Assembly: GCA_002812745.2 (NCBI GenBank)
Contig: NCSJ02000055.1
Span: forward strand, 1-64,000
DNA: 64,000 nucleotides
Source: Scytalidium lignicola
Lineage: Eukaryota; Ascomycota; Leotiomycetes
Reading direction: 5' to 3'
The notes below the pieces were generated by a model. The model was not told the origin of the DNA. It saw only the letters and a program-made list of their open reading frames with translations, and made no database searches. Below, in pieces: positions 11,223-20,831 of the stretch. The position numbers and the translations under genes are program-made. The stretch's first letter is position 1, and every line of letters begins with the position of its first letter.

Positions 11223-12312
11223 AGGGGCAATACATATGAGGGCTTAGATGCTCGTGTCTTGCAATAAAAAGAAGGCTCTCTCTCGTGTTTCAGAGCAAGA
11301 TCAAAGATGCAGTGGAATACCAGGCAAGGAAAATATAAAGCAATGCGGAAAAATACTCTCCCTATTATACCATACAAGAAAATTACTCTCTCTCGATGTG
11401 ATGCTCGATGATCGGACTGATGGAATCCATGCTAAACAACCTCCGCATTTGCTGGCTCCAACCGAAGCCCTGTTGTCACCAGCATATGCACGGCACCACA
11501 TAGCATGTAGCCCAATAATTCATCGCTATGGAACGCCATATTTTGGTAACCATCTGATATATGGATAACGACAATGCGAAGAGGAGGCCTCACGAGAATC
11601 CGTGTCAACTGTTCTATAATGCATGGGAAGACCAATTGGAGATAAGAGGAGCAGGCGTGAAGATAGAATACAGTATACACGACGCGAGTGGCCTATTGTA
11701 TATTCCGCCATCATGGTTACACAATCCTCACTCATACCGAGACCCTGCATTACTTGGCTTGCTGATCATGGCAAGGCTGTGAGGTGTGAGGAGGCCTCAT
11801 TTCCCGTCCTCCAATCAAGAATTTACGATGTAAAAAGTAATATGATTTTGTGTGTTTCGTATACTATTCCTATGCGTGTGAGGCTTACAGTCAATAACTA
11901 GTTGTCTTTGAGAAGGAAACAAGGAAACAAGTCATATTCCAACTTTCGCAATTCAATCAACCTTCATGGTATTTAGTACAATTAAGTTTTAAGAGATGAG
12001 AAAGCTAGATAATAATTATTATTGTGAGAAACAACCTGTTCTTTGATAATATGTGAAATTAGTTTCTAAACTTGGCTGTCCATAATTGATAGGTGCTGAG
12101 AACGAGTCCTAGATGCAAGTAATAATCAAATGCAGCACCACGTGGGGCCTGTTACGCTTGTCACAACTATCACTCACTGCGACATTACTTGCATCTATCT
12201 TATCTCTATATCTCTATCCATACCTTGTACCGTATATGCTTATAGAGCTTCGTAGGATTTCAAAGGCCAAATCCAAAAACATTCTAAATATAGATAAAAC
12301 AATACAGTAATC
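11223..12312. other. AT-rich intergenic region
   Basis: This lies upstream of the deaminase gene and extends to the inverted-repeat element. It becomes strongly AT-rich after about 11850. Short open frames near 11250-11900 overlap on both strands and look random. No gene is supported. Confidence 0.5.
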
Positions 12313-12831
12313 TAACGAGCCCACTCCCGTAAGTCTGTGAAATACAGGCCTGTTTCTGGCTATTTCCAGGATTTTCAGGCTTCACTCATACCTCACCAAA
12401 AGTATCACTTTTATAGTCTAATCAATACACTCTTTAGTATGGTCGATTTGAAGTGTTTTTAGAGTACAGTCAAGATTTAATTCGTGGCAGATATTATCAT
12501 AATTCATTATACAATTTGGCTACTTCTTAAAGTAATATTCTATCACTTCGTTGAGCTTCTTGTTAGTCAAGAGTTTTGCCGGCCCAGATTGTTTTTTCGC
12601 ATACATTCAAAAGCATCATAGCCAATAAACGTTCTTTTAACTTGTTAATAAGCATTTAATAAATTCGTGTAACTCGATTATTGCCTCATTAAGCTTTGTA
12701 AGTATCTCATAACCTTTTTCGTGGTCTTAATCATGTATTATAAAGGTAATCGATGTCATAAAAGTGGGTGTTTTTAGAAGAAGCCTAAGAATAGTCGAAA
12801 AAAGGCCAGACTTACGGGAGTGGGCTCGTTA
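12313..12831. mobile_element. Non-autonomous TIR DNA element with TA target duplication
   Basis: Perfect 23-bp terminal inverted repeats lie at 12315-12337 and 12807-12829 (starting ACGAGCCCACTCCC and its complement), each flanked by TA (12313-12314 and 12830-12831). The body is 515 bp, AT-rich and without a usable open frame. TA target sites are characteristic of the Tc1/mariner superfamily, including fungal Fot1/pogo elements, so I read this as a MITE or internally deleted copy. No autonomous partner is in the window. Confidence 0.85.
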
Positions 12832-12845
12832 ATATACCTCATGTA

Positions 12846-13080
12846 TGGATGATGATAATGATGATATTTATTTACATCTAGCAGGTCAGGTAAACCCTGT
12901 TGCCATGTGACCTGTAAAGGGTGTGAGGATGTGCTAAGCTAAGGTTTTGCATACAAAGTACTATTTATATAGAAGTTAAAAACCACAAAGGGCGAAAAGA
13001 CCCTTTACAAACAATCTTGAGTCTTTGATCTCATGGTGTTGTAATTCCCTTGAGTACCTTAAGAAGCGTTTTATGCGTAA
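12846..13080 (-). repeat. Possible retroelement 3' remnant with GAT-rich tail
   Basis: Read on the minus strand, the segment ends with a TGTAAATAAATAT stretch and then an imperfect ATC/ATCATT repeat (12848-12866), immediately beside the TIR element. A short trinucleotide repeat after an untranslated stretch recalls the 3' ends of fungal non-LTR retrotransposons. No reverse transcriptase motif is visible, so this is only a suggestion; a random microsatellite is equally possible. Confidence 0.25.
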
Positions 13081-13100
13081 ACTGCTAAATCATTTGGAGT

Positions 13101-13127
13101 CCTCTCAGCCGGTTGAGAGGTTTTTTT
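13101..13127 (+). other. Hairpin followed by a T run
   Basis: CCTCTCA (13101-13107) and TGAGAGG (13114-13120) form a perfect 7-bp stem around a 6-base loop, directly followed by seven Ts. It looks like an intrinsic terminator; in a eukaryote, a T run can also stop RNA polymerase III. No A/B box or other RNA-gene signature was found upstream. Confidence 0.35.
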
Positions 13128-13591
13128 ATCCTTTTCTTTAAACTCAGCACCAACTCTTCGATTAAGTAATAATATTATTCTCAAGTATATTATTAGTCAT
13201 TAGTATCGGAAGGTCTGAGTAGTGTATAGAAAGCTAAGTTGAAGTGTCTGTTCTATATCACAACATATGTGCATACACACATAGCTAACCGCTTCAGGGG
13301 CTACGTTTCGTTTGTGAGATCCGTCTTCGTTGTGACGATGTTGCACGATGTTGCGAAGCGTTGGGGTAATCACAAATCGTTGTAATTTCGCTGTGACTCA
13401 ATCTTGGCTGTAAAGCATATTCTCAGAATGCTGTAAGTTCGTAGCCCTCACCGCGTACAGGTGTTGAGCCTCGAGGGCCTCTCATGCATGGAGGTAGCTC
13501 CAAGAAAACCAAAAGTCGTCGCTGATTTTGCCATTTGACTAAGTGCTGCCTTCAAGAAATATCAGCCTTGGATAATTGCAGCAAGTCGTCA

Positions 13592-13979
13592 TCAACAGTT
13601 ACCATGCTGCATCATCTGCATGCCTATCCCCTAAAATCAGAGTTAGAAATACATGATTCATACTTTAATAATAACAATAATAAAGATGATAACTCACTTC
13701 AGCCCAGGTGACCGATCCTCGGGCAATGTTATTGAAATCTGGCTGTTTCTCCAAAACCTTCCCGTTGCAAAGCCATATTGTGGTACCATACGACGGAGGC
13801 TTCAGCTCTCCTGTTTCATATAACTCAACTAATTTCAAGTTATTGGGTACTTGAAATTTCCAACAATCTTCTTTGAGATGATCTTTAAGTTGTTTAATCC
13901 GCTGTTGCGGATCTCTCTCTACAAGCATAGGAATAGCTGGTAAAATCTCAAGCGCATTGTTAGGCATGTTGCTTGCCAT
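13592..13979 (-). CDS. Small orphan protein, two exons
   Basis: Exon 1 (13979-13698) and exon 2 (13630-13592) surround a 67-nt intron with a GTGAGT donor and TTTTAG acceptor in phase 0, giving 106 residues. The ATG at 13979 is the first likely start; a longer in-frame extension to 14045 has a hydrophobic start and is judged less likely. The protein is soluble-looking, with NPxx-free helical text (ERDPQQRIKQLKDHLKED), then SYGTTIWLCNGKV and a VTWAE end before the intron. Exon 2 adds a short Met/Gln/His tail ending in Cys. I do not recognise a family. The clean splice and an ordered composition argue for a real gene in an AT-rich, transposon-bearing neighbourhood. Confidence 0.5.
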
Positions 13980-14435
13980 TTGCCATTTTCTCGAACATAT
14001 TGATAGAAAACAAACAAACAAATAACTGATAGGAAAATTGGTCAATAATAAAGGGAAACGACTTTGCTTGATGGATTTCCTGAGCTGTGCATGGTAGAGA
14101 AGGGAAGCTTATTTGGTGGGGTGGAGGGGCAGATGGTTTGACTAGACAAGGGAATTAAATTTAATCTTTCGTTTTTGGTTTAGCGTAGCTTGGTGCCGCT
14201 GACGACACGACAGCTTACATTATTAGTGTGTAGAGAAGAAAGCGAGGTACCTTACGCATACGCATGTCAACATACCCCAAAGTTACACGGAGCCACGGAA
14301 GCGATATCGAAAAGATTTCAGACCCTGATTCTTGGGTAAGGAAAAAATATATATAACTTCCCAAATTGGATATGGAACTAACTATTCTCTATCAGATGCG
14401 GGCCATTTTACGCTAATTAATTGCTGTATTTTCCA
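13980..14435. promoter_or_regulatory. Divergent promoter region
   Basis: About 450 bases separate the minus-strand orphan gene from the plus-strand phosphatase. ATATATATAA at about 14347-14356 lies 80-90 bases upstream of the phosphatase ATG and could serve as a TATA-like element. The role is inferred from position. Confidence 0.4.
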
Positions 14436-15546
14436 ATGTCGATGCAAACAATGCGTCAGCATGCGAAAACGAGACGCTTCCAGATCTACTCAGCATTGCT
14501 AGTCCTCCTTATATGGACAATATATTGGTTCTTTCTACGAAGCTATCCTCAAGATATGCCAGACAGCGAAACTCCTCCTTCACAACCGGAGCCGGAGATC
14601 CCAGCTGAAAATGTGTACGGGCTCAATGCTCAGCCGAGCTTCGCCGACATGATCCAGCTGCTGGACCTACCTTCCGAACTCGTTCCACAAGTAGGAAAAC
14701 ATCGGTCGCCAGGTAGATTGGTCATAGTTGGAGATGTCCATGGTATGAAGAAGTCGCTTGAAGATCTTTTGAGCAAAATCAAGTTCAATGCGAAGGAGGA
14801 TCACCTAATCCTCGCCGGCGACATGATCGCTAAGGGTCCTGACTCACCTGGAGTGGTTGATTTGGCTATGAAGCTGGGCGCTTCGGCCGTGCGTGGAAAC
14901 CACGAAGACAGAGTTCTCCTTGTGCATGCTGACATGGAAGCCAATCACATTGACGTTTCTGGCCCCGACCCGAACGAGGATACGGAGAAGAGCCAGGACG
15001 GTCTCGAGGAGGAGAGTTTTAGCCGTGGGGATTATAAAGACCGGAGACTTGTCAAGGCATTGGGTGAGAAGAGGTTAAAGTGGCTGAAAACGCGCCCAGT
15101 TATTTTGAGGGTTGGAGAGCTAGGTGAGATGGGTGAGCTGGTCGTCGTTCATGCTGGACTGGTGCCAGGAGTTAAACTAGAGCGCCAAGATCCTGCTATG
15201 GTTATGCATATGAGGACGATTGGGCATGATGGTGTGCCTAGTGAGTCTAGGGATGGGTCAGGATGGTGGAAGGCGAGTGCTTTTCTGTTACAAGAAGCAT
15301 CTTGAAGTTATGCTAATCGATTCACAGGCTTGGAATAAGTTCCAGAAGAACTTACCGAAGAAGAATCGCTCCACCGTCATCTATGGGCATGATTCAAAGA
15401 GAGGCCTTAAGATAGAGAAGTATAGTATGGGCATTGACACGGGTTGTCTGAAGGGTGGGAAATTAACGGCCATAGTTATTGAAGGAGGTCAATCTGCCCA
15501 TAAATATGAGGTTGTGCAGGTTAAGTGTCATGATACCACAAAATAG
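14436..15546 (+). CDS. PPN2: Ppn2-like membrane-anchored metallophosphatase
   Basis: Exons 14436-15272 and 15328-15546 give 351 residues. One transmembrane segment lies near the N terminus (about residues 16-35), so the catalytic part would face a lumen. It has the PPP-superfamily metal motifs GDVHG (99-103), GDM..KGPDS (128-137) and GNHED (154-158), with VVVHAG and YGHDS later. Yeast Ppn2 is a zinc-dependent vacuolar endopolyphosphatase of this layout and size; by analogy this enzyme would cut polyphosphate in the vacuole. The intron is a GC-AG type: AAG followed by GCGAGT at 15273, CTAAT branch site and CAG ending at 15327 (55 nt). Without removing it the frame stops at once, before the conserved C-terminal GHD block. 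The first in-frame ATG (14436) was chosen. Confidence 0.82.
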
Positions 15547-15888
15547 GGTGCATTATAAATAGAGGGAGGACACTCGTTGTATAATGAAGGTTTGTTTTTA
15601 TATATACCACATGGGCATACAAAGTAGCCTTGGGAGAGTGTGACGATTATGATAGGGATTTAGGAGCTGTATTATTAGTTGGCTGTGCTGTATCCCGGTT
15701 GATTTTGTCTTTTTATTGGATTTGGTTCTGAAGCTACTTAGTTACAGTTTCCTTTTGAGTAGAATATCCCGAATTAGTTGAGCATTATGGCAAGAATCCG
15801 CTCTACTGATATCTACAGATGAACCACACAAGTGAAAGGTGTTTCTTGTGAAAAAGTCGAGTAGATAAGGATTGATTCTCTGTTGAAG
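15547..15888. other. Intergenic region between convergent genes
   Basis: About 340 AT-rich bases holding two 3' ends; nothing else seen. Confidence 0.6.
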
Positions 15889-16841
15889 CTACGAAAGCTG
15901 GTTAAATTTTCCCTCTACAGTATCCAAGATACAAGTTCCGACATCTCCCATTTCTAGCAGCTCCACATTATTTACACCATCTTCAGCGGTGAAGGTCCCA
16001 ACTAGATGGATAATTGCCTCCCGGAAAATTGCGGGCGATCGCATCAGTATCGCATTGCTAGCCCAGCATTCTGGCTTCCAATATACATTTTGCCAAAAAT
16101 CACCTTCCTTGCATAGCAGGTGCTTTTCGATGATTAAGCGGACACCTTCCATAGCATAGAGGTGTTCAGCAACCTCGAGGAGCGCTAGACTATTGGGTAT
16201 TATTACATAGCATAGTTGCGTCCAACCTAAGTTTGGTTCAAGATTATAGAAGCATCGGAACAAGTTGTCAAGTACTGAGTGGCAAGATGGGTCTGCCGGC
16301 ATGGCTTGAACCGAGAGACACACAACAAAACTAACATTATTCTGACGACCACTAAATTGTTTTGGGGCCTTTTCTAGATTGCGAGGGATCTAGAAATACA
16401 GTCAACAGACAGTTCATTGTAGGTAAATAATCAAAGAAACCAGGCGCGGAGCAAATAACACGCAGATAAACTCATTCTATCTTATTTAATTTCGTAGTAA
16501 TGGCTTTCATTAAACGAATAACAGAGCCAAGAAGTAGAGGAAAGGGGGGGGGAGATAAAGGATAAACTTACAAGAAACTTGACAAAGGTTTGGGGCTTCA
16601 CGCTCAGTTTGTGTGAAAGTTCTATCTGTAGCTCCCATTTAACTGAACCATTCATAACTCGGTATTCCACAGACTCTTTCTTTGGATTATCTTGTTGTTG
16701 GACTTCATCTTGAAGCAGGTATAGAAAAGCTCCGGAACATTTTCTAAGAACCTGTGAATGGAGTTTCCAGACTTTTCCAAAGGGAGATGTTATGGTCACG
16801 TCTCCATCTTTGAAGAGAGGATATTCCTGGTTAGTCGTCAT
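15889..16841 (-). CDS. BTB/POZ domain protein
   Basis: Exon 1 (16841-16572) and exon 2 (16389-15889) join over a 182-nt intron (GTAAGT..CTAG, phase 0), giving 256 residues. Exon 1 holds a fungal BTB/POZ opening: KDGDVTI, then WKLHSQVLRKCSGAF, the strand-helix block that starts the dimerising fold. Exon 2 carries a BACK-like helical region with LLEVAEHLYAMEGVRLIIEKHLL and WASNAILMRSPAIFREAIIHLVG. BTB proteins often act as Cullin-3 adaptors or dimerisation modules; the large fungal-specific sets have mostly unknown partners. The in-frame extension upstream of 16841 lacks an ATG, so I start there; an additional upstream exon remains possible. Confidence 0.78.
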
Positions 16842-18521
16842 GATGATTGCTTCATCAACAATTTCAGCACCTGGATTGTAATGTCTGGTGGTTAGGTTGG
16901 ACAATGTAAGTAGATCTTGAAGAAACTCTAAATATTTAGATGTGAAGAGTAATCAAAAGCAATCAAAGGAAATGACACTATTCACTAGGAGCGCCGAGAA
17001 TGAGAGCCAAAGCAATTAATCCAATGTGGCTAGCCTTGCCCCTGCCCGGCGGCGATGAGACATCGCAGAAAGAGTAATAAGCTAGTTTGGGGCAAAAAGT
17101 GTTAGGATCCATTTTGTTTTTTGTATTGATAGGGGGGAATCTTTCACGCTGAAGAACCTTTCATGAAGGCGGTAAGAGGGAGATGACAAAGACGAGAATA
17201 TCCGTTATTAAGTTGGAACATGTAATTGTAGTAAGACATATAGGATTTCAGTTGATACTATTGTATAAGATAATCGATTGGTAAAGATATTTATAGTCGT
17301 TATTGCCAATTATTCTAGATTGTGAGACTCAGACGGGCTCACTTCTAAACAAAATTTAAGAGAACTGTAAGGAATTATATATAGAAGTTATTTATGATGT
17401 GAATGCTTAATCTAATGACCTTACAATGCAAGCCATATAGTGGCTCAATTAAATTCAAGAAGACAAAGGGGAAGGGTTTATGTGCAGCCCATGTAGAGAT
17501 ATCAAGATGTGATTTAAAAACTCTTATCCTCAATTAAAAGAGACCATTATTGACATACATCTTACAGCGCCTAATCTTTGAGCGCTACAGAGAATTTGTA
17601 TGGTTTATCGATAAAACACAGTCCTCCAGAAAGTCTGATGTAACGTCATCAATATGAATAAATGAAACCAGGCCAGAGTGGCCTAAAGCGATAAAATCAG
17701 GACTACTAATTCGATGAACGATGCAAAACGTAAAGAAATAATAAATGCCCTCAGATCAGCTCTCAAGTCATCATAGTCAACACTTTCCCGTGTCATCGCC
17801 GAAGCAACATTCCGGTAGGTTGACCTGCAAATTTGGCTATTGGACACCGTGGTCATCACTGGGCAAAAGAGAAAACACCTCCCAAACACCACCTTGACAC
17901 GGAAAGAATCCATGTATACGACGAGCAGTCATCGAAGCTTCTGAAGATCTGTCCGAAAAGAGTCAGGAACCCGTTTGGATTGCTTAAAGGTAGAGGGAAC
18001 GAACCTAGCTGCTCCGATTGAAAACTATATTCTTTCCTTCAGCGATGCTAGATTTCACCCCCACAACCATGTGAATCGTAAGGATGGTAGACATCTCAAG
18101 GGTGAATGCTGATTGTCGTCACTGCAGCATTGCCGATCCCCAGCCACTCGGAGTTCTGTAAATCGTTAAGGGCTTCAGTATATGAGAGTTGAATTCAGAG
18201 CCCTGCTAAGATCTCTGTTCAAATATCTCACGCATGTTCCACGGGTTTTGATTAAGAAACCACATGGAATTGTGGAGCTTAATTTTGATGTTTATCGTCA
18301 CTGCAGGGCGTGATATTTTCAAAGGAAGGTTTAGGAGAGGGACGCGACTTTACTTGTATCAATCGCATCTGATGACGCGCTAGCCTCACCCCCTGCTGAA
18401 ACCTTATTTCAGCCTCCCCGCAGACTATGGAAACGAACTTTTGATATCGGATCTAAACCTTCGCCGTTTCCAACCACACTTCCTCAGACCTCTCACCTGG
18501 TCGGCCAGGACACCCGCAATT
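16842..18521. other. Intergenic region, 1.7 kb
   Basis: Divergent promoter space between the BTB gene (minus) and ISY1 (plus). A 76-codon minus-strand frame at 17683-17913 starts with ATG but shows no family resemblance and no splice partner, so it is not called. A CACTGCAG motif occurs twice, near 18119 and 18299. The stretch 17200-17450 is AT-rich. Confidence 0.5.
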
Positions 18522-19391
18522 ATGGTAAGTTCTCATACCCTTGTTGTTACCAATCTGAGGATCTAACGTTACTCTCTCGGACAGGCTCGTAATTCGGAAA
18601 AAGCCCAATCTATGCTCTTCCGCTTCCGAGAAGCGCAAGCAGCCGACCTAGGTATAATCGACGCCGGACGGACACGTCGCCCAAAGATAATCACAGAAGT
18701 GCAGTCTATTCCCGCATGCGAGAAATGGCGTGGTCAAGTGCTCAAGGAGATCTCGAGGAAGGTGTCAAAAATCCAGGACCCGAGTTTAAGCGATTTTATG
18801 GTTCGTGATTTGAACGATGAGATTAATAAGGCCATGAGGGAGAAGCATATGTGGGAAGTGCAGATTAGGAACCTAGGTGGTCCGAATTATATGAGGGGTG
18901 GAGGCAAGGTTTATGATGAGGATGGGCGGGAGATTCCTGGGGCTGGCAAAGGGTATAGGTAAGTTTTGTCACAGAACTATGCAAGGAAATTTGCGTTTGT
19001 TATGGATAGGAAGTACTGACAAGGCTTCAGGTACTTTGGACGGGCAAGAGAATTACCCGGCGTAAAAGAACTATTTGAGTCGTCGACAATAAAACCCAAG
19101 GAAGATAAACCTCTAGACCAACGAGCTGATCTGAGGAAACAAGTCGACGCTTCTTACTACGGCTATAATCTGGACGAGGAAGATGGCACATTATTGAAAT
19201 ACGAGAGACAGAAAGAGAAAGAAGCATATGAGAATTTGCTTACGGGGCCGGATACGAAACCGCCCAAAAACTGGGAACCGTTGCCTGGCGATTCTGGTGA
19301 TGGTGTGGAATGGAAATTACCGACTCTTGAAGAGGTACAAGAGGAATTAGTTGACAGGAGGCGTAGGAGGTTGTTGGATAAGCTTGGTTGA
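18522..19391 (+). CDS. ISY1: Pre-mRNA-splicing factor ISY1
   Basis: ISY1 is a component of the NineTeen/Prp19-associated spliceosome and supports the first catalytic step of splicing in the nucleus. Exon 1 contributes only the ATG (18522-18524), directly followed by a GTAAGT donor; exon 2 is 18585-18958 and exon 3 is 19031-19391 (introns of 60 and 72 nt). The 245-residue product begins MARNSEKAQSMLFRFRE, the near-invariant ISY1 start, followed by RTRRPK, CEKWRGQVLKEISRKVSKIQ and IRNLGGPNY. The Arg-rich C terminus (VDRRRRRLLDKLG) is also typical. Length agrees with fungal orthologues. It is convergent with MTG1. Dependence on excision of the intron right after the start codon makes this gene itself sensitive to splicing efficiency. 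Confidence 0.96.
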
Positions 19392-19700
19392 CACGGCGGT
19401 CTAACTTGCGAGCCATGTTATCTTCGGATAGAGATGGTCTTAGCTTTATGTTGTCCATCTTCCAGGACTGAACGATCTATTTCATCAAGAGGTATGTAGT
19501 GTAAAAGATATATATGGGATAAAAAAGGAGTTGCATTAGGTACAAAAATCCAAGGGCTATTTTGTATGGAATTTTTTAGATGCCGGAGTTGGTATTTGTT
19601 TATACAATAGTCATACAGCGTATTTAAAATACAGGATCATAATTGTCCCCAAAAAGCCTAACCCAAAACACCTTTCATGTAAACCACAAGATTCAACATT
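19392..19700. other. Short convergent intergenic region
   Basis: About 310 bases between the 3' ends of ISY1 and MTG1; only AT-rich 3' UTR-like sequence is seen. Confidence 0.6.
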
Positions 19701-20831
19701 TTAAAAGCTCGCAGCATCGGATGACTTCGACTTGGCCCTTAATCTCTGGGCATCCTTCTTTAGCTTCTTGGCATGATTAAAACTCATCGCAACCTCTTCC
19801 TGCATTTTCTTGTCAAGTCCATCAGGCGTAACTTGGTCCAGTACGAAATGTCCCAGATTCCCCTGTCTCCACCTCTGAATAAGCCAGAGTGCGCCAGCCT
19901 CCCAATCCGGGACTCCCCCCCTTCCTAGGCGCCCTGTCCTCTTACAGACCCCATCAAGTAACTCCATCACTTCATTAGTCGGTCCACAAAATCCAGCATA
20001 CACCTTGTGCAGTCTATTTAAATTGATGTGAAACAAAAGATAGTCCGCCAACGTCGTAGGCGGTATAATAGTATCCTTCACGCTTCCAACAAGAGCAAGC
20101 TTCAACATGCTGTCCGAATTGGGAACAAATGGGACAAACACACCAGGGGTATCAACAAGATAGACAGCCTCCGTTCCATTTTCCTGGTTTGGGTCCACAA
20201 TTTTCACTGCTGAAGCAATTTTCCGCGTTATGCCAGGCTGCGCCCCGGTGAAAGCTGCCTTGCCGCGATGCACGCCTTCCATGCGTAGAGCGTTTAGTAA
20301 AGAAGATTTGCCAACATTGGGCATGCCGACAACGAGTATGCGCGCGCCGGTGAGAGAGTCGATCTCTGCGGCGTGTTGTTTAGCATAGTCGAGGACAGAG
20401 CGCACATCCTTCTGGGATCTGTGGTCGGAGAAGAGGACCGGTTGAGGGAGGTGCCAGCTTCTGATTATGGCTTCTTTCTAGATGCCAATACTGTCAGCAC
20501 TGATCCCACACTGACACGACGTTTATGGTGTATGACGTGACACTTTTGCGGATCTCCTTACCTCTTTATCGCCCCCCTTCTTAGCACTTCCCAGATCTCT
20601 CTTCGTATAGACAACCAACCTTTGTCTCCCAGCCAGACTCTCCTCAAACAATGGGTTTCTCGAAGTAAGCGGCACTCGATAATCTCTACACTCGATAATC
20701 AGATCGATGGATGAGAGCATTGACTTCATCTTTGAGAGACCGGATGCATGATGGCCAAGGTAGTAGGAGCGCGGGAGGGAAAGCTGGTTGGGGAAGGTCG
20801 CGCGGGGGATAAAGGACTTGATGGATGCCAT
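19701..20831 (-). CDS. MTG1: Mitochondrial ribosome-associated GTPase MTG1
   Basis: Two exons (20831-20562 and 20477-19701) with an 84-nt phase-0 intron encode 348 residues. The GTPase motifs are circularly permuted, as in the YlqF/MTG1 family: G4 TKRD at about 76-79 precedes G1 GMPNVGKSS (141-149) and G3 DTPG (199-202); a PGITR switch lies between the last two. SLPRSYYLGHHASGLSKM near the start matches the family's N-terminal block, and the basic, Phe-containing leader suits mitochondrial import. MTG1 acts in late assembly of the mitochondrial large ribosomal subunit. The C terminus ends in a Lys/Arg-rich helix likely to touch rRNA. Placement next to ISY1 appears coincidental. Confidence 0.93.

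Noticed and set aside
13101..13127. Bacterial-type terminator and horizontally acquired bacterial DNA
   Set aside because: The hairpin and T run fit the pattern, but no bacterial gene, operon or codon bias surrounds them; the setting is fungal repeat-like DNA.
17683..17913. ATG-started 76-codon frame on the minus strand between the BTB gene and ISY1
   Set aside because: Composition is hydrophobic at the end but shows no motif, splice partner or codon quality to separate it from chance.
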